Below are positions 22,352 to 33,627 of a DNA stretch of 64,000 nucleotides, piece after piece. Origin of the DNA: Dactylonectria macrodidyma (Eukaryota > Ascomycota > Sordariomycetes > Hypocreales > Nectriaceae); NCBI GenBank assembly GCA_020744425.1, contig JAGMUV010000011.1, positions 1,798,001 to 1,862,000 on the forward strand. Reading direction: 5' to 3'. A program made the position numbers and the translations under genes. The notes under the pieces were generated by a model. It worked only from the letters and a program-made list of their open reading frames with translations, did not search any database and was not told where the DNA came from. Each line of letters begins with the position of its first letter. Position 1 is the first letter of the stretch.

Positions 22352-23848
22352 ATGCGGAACTGGTGGAGGTTGCTCCTGATAATATGGCTCATGGAGCTTT
22401 CAGGAGCGACATCTGAATTGTCGTTATCGTCTGCCCTAGCAGCGATGCCAGATTGCGCGGTAGGCTTTTGACTCGCCGTCCCACGGAACACAGTCATTGA
22501 ATGCAGCCGTTTGCTAAATTTTCTCTAGGTTGAGTGTCTCGTCGCTGCGGTTTCCAACTCATCATGCTCAATCTCAAACCAAACATGCATATGTCTGGAT
22601 AAGACCCTAAGCATGGAGGCAACCGGTTGCATAAAGGGAGCCTGCACTGTCAAGGAAAATCTCTGTACGTTGTACAATAAACCCACCTTACATTTACGCT
22701 GCTAACCCTGCTCTTAAGTGACAAAGAATTTAACCATGACGAGCTGTGGAGCTCCTATTCGCGATAAGAGTGCAGGATTGAAGGTTATGGTTTACTCATT
22801 AGTCCTCACTGCTATTGTGGTCGTCATCCAGCGAATTACCTTTAAGCTCTATCGCAATATGGCGCTCGGGCTTGATGATTTTTCTATCATACTAACCATT
22901 CTTTCCACGACTGCCAGCTTGGTAGTCAATGTTTTCGGCATTGTTCCCAATGGAGTGGGCCGCGATGTCTGGACATTAACGCCTACTAACATTTTTCAGT
23001 TTCTAAAGTTCTTTTACGCCTTAACAATTCTTTATTTCATTCAACTCTCATTACTTAAGCACTCTTTACTATTCTTTTATTTACACGTCTTTCCCGCACA
23101 GCCTATACGTCGAGTTCTTTGGGGCACTATTATCTTTAACACTGCGTATATGCTCGTTTTCCTTATTGTGGGTGTCTTCTCTTGTCAACCTATCAGTTAT
23201 CTGTGGACAAGATGGGACGGCGAGCATCAAGGAAAGTGCATTGACATCAATGCTGTCGCATGGGCTCATGCAGGGATCAGTATTGCTCTTGATGTCTGGG
23301 TGTTGGTAGTCCCTCTGTCACAATTGAGACATCTCAAGTTAGACTGGAGGAAGAAGATCGGGGTTGGGCTAATGTTCTCTGTCGGCACCTTGTATGTCTC
23401 TCTACCCCGTTTTAACAGAAATTTAGCTACTAAGTTTGTTCTCTGTAGTATTACAGTTGTTAGTGTTATTCGACTTCGTGCGCTCGTCAAATTTGCAACA
23501 AATGTCGAAAATCTCACTTGGGACTATCTGGAAACTGTTAGGTGGTCCTTCATTGAGATCACCGTTGGGATTTTTTGTGTCTGCATGCCATCCCTGCGGT
23601 TGTTGCTTGCATATTTATTTCCAAAGATCTTGGGAACTTCCCACCGAAGCACAGATATGTCTCAGAGCAATCCAGCTGGCCAGATGGACACTGGGACGAA
23701 CATGTTTCGAGCAAACGTCACTTCAGCTAAAGTCTCTTCTCATCAAAAGACTTACTCAGGGGGAATTATGTGCGAAAGGGTGTATGGCGTTGACTTTCCT
23801 GATAATGATGAGATTCAGTTAGTTCAGATGGAAGATCGTAATTGTTAA
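22352..23848 (+). CDS. CFEM-domain Pth11-like G-protein-coupled receptor
   Basis: Four exons: 22352-22459, 22529-22664, 22719-23391 and 23449-23848, giving 438 residues. Exons 1-2 encode a signal peptide (MRNWWRLLLIIWLMELSG) and a CFEM domain with eight cysteines at about residues 35, 39, 49, 56, 58, 70, 75 and 90. The last cysteine is encoded in exon 3 (MTSCGAPIRDKS), the usual CFEM-to-receptor junction. Seven hydrophobic helices follow, with the fungal rhodopsin-domain motifs (GLDDFSIILT, FYALTILYFIQLSLLKHSLLFFY, FSCQPISYLW, DVWVLVVPLSQL, KKIGVGLMFSVGTF) and a soluble tail of about 80 residues. The third intron (23392-23448, 57 bp) keeps frame and is removed because splicing restores GTFITVVSVIRLR. 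Family members include surface-sensing receptors such as Pth11. The Asp that usually precedes CFEM Cys4 is Asn here (residue 53). Confidence 0.9.
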
Positions 23849-24898
23849 CTAGGGAAGATTCAGGGCCAGTAGCATGCCCAAGTGCGAGATGCTCGCAATT
23901 CGTCAACATTCTCCGGTGACACTGATAGTGTCTCACTTCCCACAGGATTGAATGTGAGATGATGACATTTGATCTCAAGAATCTGCTCCAAATCTCTCAT
24001 TCTTAATATTAGTTCTGTGAGGTCACTGAAACGACCTTGGCGGACGAGGAAGAAACCACACCCAAATGGCTAGCTATCTTTCCGGGGCCTCTGGGGCCAG
24101 CGCGACTGACGCCGTCTCGCCGCCTCCAGCGGAGGTCGGTAGCGGCTGCTTCCAGCACCACCGCGGATAAAGTTGACAGGTCGGTCTCTTCAAGATAGCT
24201 AGAAAAGTGTCTAATTAGACACTCTATCGGGTTGGATCGCCGCAGCGGATTGTGGCAAGGCTCGAAAGATGAAAGTTGCAGCGGCAGATCCGGGCTTGGG
24301 TGGAAGACCGCGGACGCGGTCGGTCGGGCTCGCAGGAAAAGGGCGTTTTCGGCCGAATTAAAAGAGGTCTGATAGAACGCAGGAAATCTGCAATGAAATT
24401 GACAGTCATACAGTCTAGAAAATAACAGTCCCGTTAAATTGAGCAACTGAGAGGCTTCCCTGCCTCCCCAGCTGCTGAGGCTACTGTTCCTGATGATGAT
24501 GGTCCTAAACAAAATCCCTAAAATTCCTTGAGATCTAGAGAGTTGAATTTCTAGTCTCCACAACCCTATCAGACCCCTGTCCAACCTCCTTCGCATCGCA
24601 ATGACGTCCTGATCCACTAGATTATAAACACTACACGCCTTGGACCTACCCTCGAGCCCTAGTGTAAGCCCGACCGTCACATTCCATAGTAATTATATTA
24701 GAGAAAAAATCTTAGTTATAGCATTAAAGATCTACTACTAAATTGGCCTCTAGATTTATAATAAAAAAAAATACTATTATCTATAAAAGTAAGAAGGAGA
24801 ATACTTATATCAAGTGGATACTAACTTAGACACCTATATCAACTGGATAAACAAGCAAGGTAATACATCGACTTAGTAGAGGGCCTATTGTAAAGGGC
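23849..24898. other. Intergenic with an unexplained long open stretch
   Basis: 24009-24680 is open for about 223 codons on the minus strand but has no ATG at its head and no family motif; I do not call it a gene. 24690-24860 is AT-rich with an imperfectly repeated ATATCAAGTGGATA / ATATCAACTGGATA. Confidence 0.35.
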
Positions 24899-25517
24899 CT
24901 ATACAAACTTAACCAAAAAGTCAGTAGAGACTAATCCATCCTCATTGAGGTTCTCAGGACCAATAACTGCAGTCCATGTGCCATCTTCATAAGGCTTCGT
25001 GTAGAAGTGAGTGTATACAACCCCAGTAGGAGTGCAAACCCAAACGCTATCATCCAAGACGCAGTTCGTAAGTGATGCACTGCAGGCAAGCTTGCTACCG
25101 TAAGATTCGGATGGCTGCTCGCATACCAGGGGAACCTCGTCGGTTAACTCGTCTTCCTTGCAAACGGAAAGGGTATTGTAGTTGGGGCTATTGTACGCGC
25201 ACAGCCTGTGGCCGTTGGTGCTGAGGAGCTGGCCGGAAGTCGGGTCGACCGTGAAACCCTGGACTTCGAAACCAGGTTCGGGACCAAAAAGGAGGACGTT
25301 GCCCGGGATCTCGTTGGATCCGAGGCGAATGTTGGCTGCAGGGCCGCTTTCCGCGAGGATATTAAAAGGTGTCGTGACTGTATCAGTTTGGATTAGCCAG
25401 AATTCATAGTTCTGCATCACAATCCTTACCTGAGCCAACGGGCTTGCATAGACCCGCAACCGCAAAGTCGAGGCCGAGGAGGCCAACAGCCAGAGAAAGG
25501 AGGACACCGGAACGCAT
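24899..25517 (-). CDS. Small secreted protein, function unknown
   Basis: Two exons, 25517-25430 and 25377-24899, join in phase to 188 residues. The intron has a strong donor (GTAAGG) and acceptor (GATACAG). Exon 1 encodes a signal peptide (MRSGVLLSLAVGLLGLDFAVAG), so the mature protein starts near LCKPVGS. The mature part is about 165 residues with eight or so cysteines, rich in Gly, Pro and Asn (PFNILAESGPAAN, LFGPEPGFEVQGF, CAYNSPNYNTLSVC, SVWVCTPTGVVYTHFYTKP). Layout resembles fungal secreted proteins with a lectin- or ricin-like fold, but I do not recognise the family with certainty. Probably extracellular. Confidence 0.75.
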
Positions 25518-26409
25518 CCTTAGGATTGAAATATATTGCTTAAACGAAGAGAAGTGGGTGCGATTTAACGAGTGACAACGGCGAGAGTACAAGAGTGCGC
25601 GCCGAGAAAAAATAGGGAGGAGAGGAAGAGAACGGCCCTTTTATGTATTGCTGGCTGACCGGCAAAAGCGACGAGATGAATACCCTGGTAAATTCAACAC
25701 TGTGCCTTTTGCTAAAAAAACAATCCTCGTCGCTTGGGCTGAGAATCAACTGCCGATTAATTTACTAACGGCTGCTCTGCAAATCGTGATTGGATCGTCG
25801 GCAAATCCCGCGGCCAAGAACCTTTAGTCTTAGCAGTGGCTTAACCCTAGCCAATGGGAATTTCAAGCGACAACGCGGCTCAGAGGTCCGTCTCTAAGGA
25901 TCCTGCGAGAGTCAGATACTGAACGGGAAAAAGCAATCCCCAAAGGCGTAATTACCAAAGCATGCAGACCCCTATTAGTGTCATCTCACAGGCTTCTCTT
26001 TTCTAGGACGCGAGAGCGCCGACGTGGATGCGTCCACAGCGAGTAGAGCTACATAAGTTCGTTGATATGCTCCTTGTCCATTGCTAGGCCGCTTATGATA
26101 ACACATCATCGCCTTCCTCCCTGACTTGTCTGCTTGCTTCCCGTGAGGCCCAGACCGGCGGGCGGTGCCTTGCACCCTGCAACAATGGCGGCTTCTGTGG
26201 CTGCTTACATCTCACTAAATATTGTCTAGAACTTGCTGTGGCTGTCCACACCACCTGTTCTAGTCCCGCTACAGAATCAACCTTCGCCATCTTCGTTATT
26301 AGCGCCCCACAATAGACCGAGACCTAGCACAAGCTCAGGCTCCAATTGGATTTCGAAAACATACGATATGCATGCTCGCCCAGAAGAGATTATTGTCTGA
26401 GGCTGGCGC
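25518..26409. other. Intergenic, no gene seen
   Basis: Promoter side of the small secreted protein gene, then unassigned sequence leading into the helicase relic. No motif-bearing frame. Confidence 0.35.
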
Positions 26410-27026
26410 CTACCAAAGTGACTCAGGGGTAGCCCCGGATTTTGACACAAATGGCACGAGTGCGTGGGTCAGCATTATGTGTGCGAGAGACCATTCGTTC
26501 AAATCATTGAGCAGGACGTCAAGTTCATGCCTGCTGATCTCCCGGAACGTCTTGATCATCTCTGTCTGCAGTCGCCCCGGCAGTCCGACGTGCACGGCAT
26601 AGTGCTGTAGCCCCCCGGGTCCCGTGTGTGGCCTGCAGATCCCACACAATGTTCCAGATACCGCCGCAGTCCACCGGTTCGCCCGTCATCGGGCCCACCT
26701 CGATGTCGTCGTGCTCGTCGCCGTCATCCTGCTGCATGTGCGCCTGGTTCATCGCGAGCCCCCGGATCCTTCGCTCCATCTCGATGCCGGTATCGCCCCA
26801 CCATGCGGCCTATGCGGTCAGGCAAGAACCGTGCCACCTTGCGGCCGTTGTCGCGGATGACCTTCATCTTGTCGCGGTCTGTTACGATTATCTCCTGCCC
26901 GTCTATTATGAATACATTGGATATAAGCTGCCACGAATTGCAGTGCCCGCAGTGTAACGGTCGTGTCCCATTTTTTTTTTGTTGTTGTTGTCTATTTAAC
27001 GTCATACGGGCACAAGGTCCCGCCAA
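26410..27026 (-). pseudogene. Relic of a RecQ-type (telomere-linked) helicase upstream region
   Basis: Three overlapping minus-strand frames together read like the region upstream of the helicase core in fungal telomere-linked RecQ-like helicases: VFIIDGQEIIVTDRDKMKVIRD, then ARFLPDRIGRMV, then (frame change near 26780) a RYRH-like motif and MNQAHMQQDDGDEHDDIEVG, WDLQATHGTRG, and (second frame change near 26620) HYAVHVGLPGRL...IKTFREISR. Order and spacing fit, the frames do not, so at least two frameshifts are present. No DEAD/DEAH helicase core is nearby. In other fungi these genes sit beside telomeres. Identification is from remembered family features, not a search. Confidence 0.45.
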
Positions 27027-27249
27027 CCGCCTTAAGGCGTAAAATGACCTGCTAAGCTAGATACTAAGTACATTATTTTCCTAGCTAGAACGGCCAGCTT
27101 AAACCGGGGGACCAGTAGCAAAGGCTCTGTCGCTGCTCCTAGCTGTCTTAGCTATTCCTTCTTTCTATCCGGACCTTAGATATATTTAGCATACTTCCAG
27201 CATTCGTGCCTTATCGTTCGTAAACCTCGCACCCGTCCGCGGGATTTAA

Positions 27250-27760
27250 AGGCAACGGAGTCGATACCGTCAGTTTGCAAGGCCCCGGAGGGCCGGGCCT
27301 AGGGCCTGCGAGCCGCAGAGGGTCGCAAGCCGCGATAGGCCGAGGGATTCAGAGGCTCTAGGAGCTAGCAGCCGGAGCTGCGAAAAAGGAAGGTGATGTG
27401 ACATAACGGAAGGGGGGGTTGTGCAGTCAAAAAGGGCAGCCGGAGCTGAAGAAGGTCACACAGCCGGCGAGGCTGCGGAAGGTTGTTCGGGGCTGCAGAA
27501 GGTCAGGAGGTCGGGCGGCCGAGGCCGCGGAAGGAGGTCGCTTTGCGGTTCGCGAAGCCGGCTTGAGGGGGGTCTCGGAGGTCTCAGATAGAGGCTTCAA
27601 ACAGGCCTAGAGCTCGTAGCTAGGTAGGCTTATAGGACTGTAAGGCCTCGCGCCGAGAGGTCGTTGAGGGCTCGCGCAGCCCGGTGAGGGCACCTTAGCT
27701 AGCTAGCCGGCTGGCCCCAGCTAGCTAGTGAGGAAGCTCTCGAAGGTTGTAGCAGGCATC
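27250..27760 (+). repeat. GC-rich, purine-rich low-complexity block
   Basis: About 500 bp dominated by G and A on the plus strand, with recurring short words such as GGCTGCGGAAGG, GGCTGCAGAAGG, GCCGCGGAAGG and AGCCGGAGCTG. Its composition differs sharply from the flanks. No coding motif is seen. It could be a degenerate tandem repeat inside a transposable element or an R-loop/G-quadruplex-prone tract. Confidence 0.5.
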
Positions 27761-30299
27761 GCGAAGGAAGGTGAACTCTCTCAAAATCCCTTCCTCGCGG
27801 CAGCTGTTAGCATCACGATAGTGATTAGCTGCAAATCCTGCTAGAAGTGGTGCATTTCCTAGCACGGGGCTAACAGCCCGTGCGCAGGGAAAATTTTTCA
27901 AGGAGAGTTGAACGGTCGTGTCCACAAGCTAACCTGTACGTGGTATAGGGTAGCTTATGGATGGGTTCCTAAGGGATAGACCAGGGTCTATGTTAGTAGA
28001 ACGGTTAGGTCACACTTACTGAGCGGTAGTCGTAGTGTTACGTTAGGTAATAGTCAATGTACGCTAATGCGTAGCAGTCAGAGTAGATTGAGGTAACCAA
28101 GTTGGATTGATAGCTGAGGAGATAGTATCCTAGTGGTAGCCAGTCCCTTTCGTTAATATCGTTACACTATTTAGTGGATCATCTGGATCATTTAATGATC
28201 TAGGTGATCCTTCGATGATATGTCGGAAAAGTTGGTACGCCGTAAGCGCACGTGACCGGGTCGAGGCCTAGTTTGACATGCGCCGTGACACGCAGCCTAA
28301 CAAGTTTTAATGCAGGGTTTCTAAAGCTGCTTATCAATGTCCTTAGCTTCCTGATCCATCAGCCAGAAGCGGACTAAGCCCTGTATTGCAGACAGTGGTT
28401 TCCCCAAGCTGAAACTGCCAGTAGGAAAGCGTGGTTAATTTGCATTGGGCCGTTGTAACTTAACTATCAGTTAAATTCATGCTGTTGTAGGAGTTGTGTA
28501 GTATGAGGGCGGCTCGGATCTCCTTTCTCTCTTAAATAATAGTTGTGTCAGAAATCCGTCATAGAAGTAGGAGGCCGGCAGTTGATGAGGGGCTTGATTC
28601 AACCTTATTTTGCAGGTAAATGAGCCTCCTGACTGTGGCAATATCTTCACGCTAACTGTGAGTCCCTCAAAGCAGATGTATTTGGGTTAAGTTGGAGCCA
28701 AAAAGCCACTTCAGCGTCTGGACGGACAGGGTGGCAAGGAACTACATGTGAGTTTCAGCACCATGTAGACCAGTCTTTGCAGCCGCCCTGAAACCGAAAT
28801 CAATCAGTCATCTCAATAGGTAAACGATATTTTCCATTGGCCACCTTCTTTGCTTGAGGGCCTCTCAGAAATTGAAGCGGTGCTACCTTACATTCTTGAA
28901 TAGAAGGGTCGAGCCCGCTAGACATGAGATTGACTAGTCTTTCACGCACCTACTTGACTCTACTAAGACTTTCACAACGTCGCTTCAATCCCCGCTCTCC
29001 ACGCAACCCTGATATGCCCAATTACGATTACTTCTTGAATTTCCCGCTGCCGTCTCTGATACTTCCTAGCAGCTGTGGAGGGTCGACTGGCCACATCTTC
29101 GCTAATCGCTTCTTTACATCCAATTCCATGCGCAATCTTTGCATACTCAAAATCCAACGCCCTGGGAAACCTATTGCAGTAACTAGTTCGGGTCTCAAGG
29201 CCCACGTCTTCAGTATGACCCCCGACCATCGGATAGCCTCTAAAGGCTGCCTGAGTCCTTCATCTTGAAATAAGCCAATCCATCTGCTTCATTCTTTAGA
29301 TAGTATTAGGGCCTCGCACTTGGTTGAACTGAATGTTCCTTGCGTCTCAGGGAATCACCGTAAGTCTCAGGATAGAAAGTAGGCCAGTCTCTGTTAAAAT
29401 TGCCGTCGCACATGCGCCTAGTGCGGAGCTTCAACTTATCTCGCCTCAATGGGGTTGTGTTTCTCAGCCTATAGCTTATCTGTGGCTGACGAAGATTCTT
29501 TGTTAATCGCCAAGTTGACTAGATGCTGGTGCAGACCGTCCGTATAGTTCAATATCTTTGAACTGTTATGAAGTTGGGAGGAGATACGAGGTCAAGACTG
29601 CCCAAAGGGGGGGGGGGGGGGTTGAAAATTCGGGAGAAAGTTGCTGAGTCTAGTGCTTAATCTTGCCTCTTAGGGTACAGAGGTAGAGCTTTATTTATTG
29701 CCAAGTGCTCAGCAAAGATGACGACTCAACATCCAACGAAGAGAGTTAATTACAGAATAAGTTAATTCGCTTCTATTTCTGTTTTCTCTCCCATCAGCCA
29801 AAGGATGCTGCAAGCGGCGTTCGGATGTGTCAAGCGTAAGGTTAAGGATCACGACCATCGTGAATAACTTTCACAGTTACAACAAATTCTAAACAGCAAG
29901 CAGCATTCTGCCTAAATGATCGACAGTCTAGATATGAGTATAAGAGGCCGACCCTCGTCAAAACTGGACCAATACTCAAGGTTGTAGAAGGCCGAGGTCG
30001 AACAATGTTGAGGGGCAGCCTTAGAAACCGTGAACAGAAGGCGTTATGTGTCAGCGGTTCTTTCGAAGAAAATAATGCCACCAGTGAAGCTTCACTTTCT
30101 CATTAAAGGGATTTGGGGGACAACAGACTATACCGAGCGACTCCTAATACGATAAGATAAAAGTCTTTGAATAAAGGCATAACCCTAAGTTGGATGCTAT
30201 ATAGTTTTTTCCCATGACGAACAACATATTCTTATAAATAGAAACTCTAGAAACTAGAGCTAACTACCCCTATTCCTTTCAAATCCCCTAGGGTTGTGT
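27761..30299. other. Gene-poor, repeat-derived interval
   Basis: 27909-28166 has LTR-like ends (TGAACGG...CGTTACA) but no target duplication, and AACGGTCGTGTCC also occurs at about 26956. 28170-28225 repeats TGATC words. A 15-base G run lies at 29607-29621. No gene could be supported. Confidence 0.35.
29607..29621 (+). repeat. Poly-G run (15)
   Basis: Fifteen consecutive G bases, unusually long for a fungal genome. May be a sequencing or assembly weak spot. Confidence 0.9.
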
Positions 30300-31055
30300 T
30301 TAAGAACAAAGTGCAGCAAGAAGTGGAATAGTGCCTGCTCCAAAAGGTATCGCCTCTCCAACAATAGCTCCAAGTTTTTCAATAATAGACCTGCAATCTC
30401 CACCCGACGTAATTCCAGTAAGACCATCAGTCCTCGCGTTCATCCAGCCATATTGGTTGCAGTTATTGAAGATAGCAGACTGATGAAAGTTGGGGGCCCA
30501 ACCCTGCCAAGCCTTGACACGTGAACAGGCTCGTCCTCCACTCGGGCAGGCCACTTCTTCTGCCCAAACCTGGTTGCGTCCAGAAGCGTCGGCGAGTGAC
30601 GTAGCAAGAGCATTTCGCATCTCCCAGCCCGAGTACACGCCCTGTGCAATGACTTTGATATCCTTTGAGTAGATACCCGTTGCAGTGACGTACTTTGTGC
30701 TCCTGGCCCAATCGCTACCACTATCACATCCACCTTCGTGGCACAAGTCATACACGTGGTGGAACAAGTCGTAGGGGTTGAAAGAGCCAAACTTGACAAA
30801 GTTCTTTCCGCTGGTGACAATGGTGTGCATGCCGGAGCCATGGCAGCTGTATCGCTTCTCATGGTTGGTCTTGTTGGCTTCGACGTAGTAGGGGTTGTCG
30901 AGGAGACGGTCCTCGCAGTTTCCCTCGGCAAGACATTTCTCGAGGATGGGGCCGCCGAGCCAGAAGCTGAACTCCTTCTCGGGTTCCTGGGCGGAGGTCG
31001 GCGTAGCAGCTGTGCAGGCTGCTAAGCAGAGGGCGAGAACAGTTGAGACAAGCAT
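30300..31055 (-). CDS. Secreted cysteine-containing protein, function unknown
   Basis: 251 residues from the ATG at 31055. The frame is open further upstream, but this start places a signal peptide (MLVSTVLALCLAACTAATPTSAQ) at the N-terminus. The mature protein has about ten cysteines, one sequon (NKT), aromatic-rich motifs (FSFWLGG, FNPYDLFHHVYDLC, NNCNQYGWMNA) and a hydrophobic C-terminal segment (GEAIPFGAGTIPLLAALCS). It has no recognisable catalytic motif. It could be an effector- or toxin-like extracellular protein, but I do not know the family. Flanks are gene-poor and relic-rich, a common setting for lineage-specific secreted proteins. Confidence 0.75.
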   Translation of the reverse strand: MLVSTVLALCLAACTAATPTSAQEPEKEFSFWLGGPILEKCLAEGNCEDRLLDNPYYVEANKTNHEKRYSCHGSGMHTIVTSGKNFVKFGSFNPYDLFHHVYDLCHEGGCDSGSDWARSTKYVTATGIYSKDIKVIAQGVYSGWEMRNALATSLADASGRNQVWAEEVACPSGGRACSRVKAWQGWAPNFHQSAIFNNCNQYGWMNARTDGLTGITSGGDCRSIIEKLGAIVGEAIPFGAGTIPLLAALCS

Positions 31056-32311
31056 TGTGTCGAGAAAAGGGCGGCGTGGGATTGAAAGAAGGAAGAGGAA
31101 ACTCTGCTGGTTTGTGTATAAGAGATGAATTACCAAGGGCGTTGTCAGATATTTATACTCAGTACTTCACGTTGCCCGCCGTCAGCGATTCAATTGTGAG
31201 TTGTAACACATGCAAAGCTGAGCATGTTGTGAGCTCTGTCGTGATCCAGACAAGCCATCAAAGCTTGACGATCCAACCTTCCTATTCCGCACAAAGCAAG
31301 AGCTGAAGATTCCACTAAAACACGCATCGTTCAATTCGTCCAGGGCCCTACATCTTTAGATGGAGTACTTCTTGGCAGGGCATATCGTTCTAGATGCAAT
31401 CGACTGACATGGACTGCTGGGGCTTCGCATTCAAGCTTAGCAGAAGCTTGTGCCTAAGCTCGTATTTTTACTTATTTTTTAGTTGCCTAATTACTGCTTG
31501 TTGGACTTATGGCTCTATTACAGCTCTGTATTCCCGCTATAAAGTGGGCCGACTCAAAGTAAAACGCCCGGTCAGTGGTATGTCAGCAGCTTACTTAAGG
31601 GACTTTTTGCCAAAGCGTTTAAGGGTCTATGCTGACTGGGAGTGACAAGAAAAATCTCAATACAAGATAGGATAACGAAATCACAGGGTTTGTATTATTC
31701 TAGCTCTTTCTAATTGGTGGCCGGGAGGTGTCACCGTGAACTTACTGCTGTACAAATCGTATAATTCCCCGGGCGTTTCCCGAAAATCCACCCCTAGATT
31801 GTTCACTTTTTGTCTGTGCACATTGATACGGTTAGTTATTCACTATTGAACAGTCATCAGTGAGCCTCAGCACCTTGGCCGCGCCGGGTTTTGGAATCAC
31901 AATAGTTCCACCAATTCGAGTGGCCCACTCTGCGAAAAAATTTCACCATCCTTGAGAGGTCTGCGAATGCGGAAGGTGTGAAATCAGAAGGGCATTCGGT
32001 TTATAATTGAAATACATTTTGGAATGGATAATTACGATGAGCCAATGTAAAGGCTTACATTTAGGTATACGAGCCTAATTTCCGACTTTCCGACTTTTGT
32101 GGAGCTGCTGAGCTTACTACAACTAGAATTGATCGTATATGCACTTCCAGCTCGACTACACTATTATGCATTATATACTCGTTTTGTCTCTTCTTTTCAC
32201 ATATAAAGAGTCTGTCTCGACGAACTAACTTATCCTCGTCTCACTTACTTCACTCTTTTTATTTAAATAAGCCACTTAATAGTCCTCTACCTTTGAAAGC
32301 GCCAGGTCAGC
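31056..32311. other. Intergenic, no gene seen
   Basis: Promoter side of the secreted-protein gene and upstream region of the KP4-like gene. A TATAAAG-like element lies at about 32203. No other feature. Confidence 0.4.
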
Positions 32312-32367
32312 ATGAGTCCCCTCATCTACATCAGCCATGCTAATAATAACAATAGCATGCAAATTAA

Positions 32368-32751
32368 CACAATCATCGCCACGTTCTCCTGGCTGCAGGA
32401 GAGGCAGCCGCTGGCATCAACTGCAAAGGCAGCAGTAGTTGCGGCATAAGTGGGGCTTATATTACGGATGTAATCAGTATGGCCAATTATCTTGACCGCA
32501 GTCGCTGGTACCAGAATGGGGAGCACATTGTATGCGCTGCAAACCTCTGTGCATTCCTGCAGAATACTCGTGGCATGCCTGGCTCAAAGATCAAGGAGCT
32601 CCTTTGGCAGCTGAATGATCACGGTTGCGCGAGATGCGGTAGTATTCCAGTGTTTTATCCGAGCGGAGACAACAACGACAACAGCCACGGTATTCTCACT
32701 GTCAATTATGTCGCTAAGCCTAAGTGCAACTGGGGTGCCTGTCCAAAATAA
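32368..32751 (+). CDS. KP4-like killer toxin domain, start region broken
   Basis: The frame from 32368 to the stop at 32749-32751 encodes a typical KP4 killer-toxin domain: a Cys-rich, Gly/Ser-rich N-terminus, a helix ending in the RWYQNGEHIVCA motif, a CAFLQNT motif, an HGCARCGSIP motif and a late Cys-containing strand. Cysteine positions fit the family. KP4-like proteins are secreted; relatives block calcium channels of competing fungi or plants. The domain frame has no start codon: a stop (TAA) lies at 32365, and hydrophobic, signal-peptide-like codons lie partly in another frame that starts at ATG 32312 or 32357. So either a small indel has broken the leader or an unrecognised intron exists. 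Mature domain itself shows no stop. Probably a decaying or mis-sequenced gene. Confidence 0.75.
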   Translation, partial: HNHRHVLLAAGEAAAGINCKGSSSCGISGAYITDVISMANYLDRSRWYQNGEHIVCAANLCAFLQNTRGMPGSKIKELLWQLNDHGCARCGSIPVFYPSGDNNDNSHGILTVNYVAKPKCNWGACPK

Positions 32752-33627
32752 TAAGTATGGGATCTTCCAAGTGTCTTTTGAGGCTTTCGCTACTGTCTTC
32801 AGTGGCTGCCTCATTTGGTGGATTGGCGGAACAGGACTCTAGTGACGGAGGAAATTATTGAAAGTCAATAAGAATACTAGGAAGCAATAGGAAATCTTTG
32901 ATAGATGCTTAATCGCAAACAAAGTGACCTCAAATTATCGCACAGGGAGTGTTTGGCATTTGGCAAATCCCTCAGTAGTCTGACTTATTCAAGCTTCTTT
33001 AGAGTTAAGCAAGGCCGGAGCCAATGTTAAAAACAATTCTAGCCAGAAGGCAGGGAGCTCTCTGCCGCAAGTAGATCTCACCACACAAAGCCGATATCTT
33101 AACAGAAAACTTGATTCCTCACAGCCACGCTCAGATAGTGTATAAGAGTGGGGGTACTTATTACAGTCCCCGGCATACAGTAGCCCTACGCTTTGCCTCC
33201 TAAAATAGCAGCCCGAGAAGCAAGGCTTGAATAGTAAGGCTGCATTGAGATCATTGTGCAAGCTCGATTTCGCTTCTCGTCTTGATCTTCTTCGTCGTCG
33301 GAGGGTCGGTGTCGGCCGTGTCGTGTTCAGTTGGCTGGTCCGCGGCCCGAACGAATGATGAATGAAAAACACTTCTTCCTTTTGTAACGGCCCTTCCGTG
33401 TACGAGTCGCCGGCGGCCATCTCGGTCGGTCGATCAGGGCCTTTCTACATGGTGCCTTCTTGCTCTGGCTGGGGAGAGATTGAGAGATATTTGACCGTCT
33501 CACTTATCACATACGTTAGTCTATAAAGTCTCTAAGACCTAATAGTTAAGGAGGCTGATCTTGCTAAATTGGAAGGCCCTAGCCTAGGATAATCGCTGCA
33601 TTCCAGGCTCTTTGCAACATAGGTGCC
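32752..33627. other. Intergenic, no gene supported
   Basis: A 143-codon minus-strand frame starting with ATG at 33420 has an Arg-rich block (RRRRRSRREA) but no family motif; it may belong to a repeat whose TGTAACGG end is visible near 33383. I leave it uncalled. Confidence 0.35.

Noticed and set aside
24009..24680. 223-codon minus-strand open frame
   Set aside because: Statistically notable but starts without ATG, has no recognisable domain and lies in repeat-like sequence; could belong to an unknown element, so not called as a gene.
27909..28166. Possible second solo LTR (TGAACGG...CGTTACA)
   Set aside because: No target duplication and only one partial related copy (26953) in the window; insufficient.
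32989..33420. 143-codon minus-strand ATG frame with RRRRRSRREA
   Set aside because: No family recognised, no signal or splice support, near a TGTAACGG repeat-like end.
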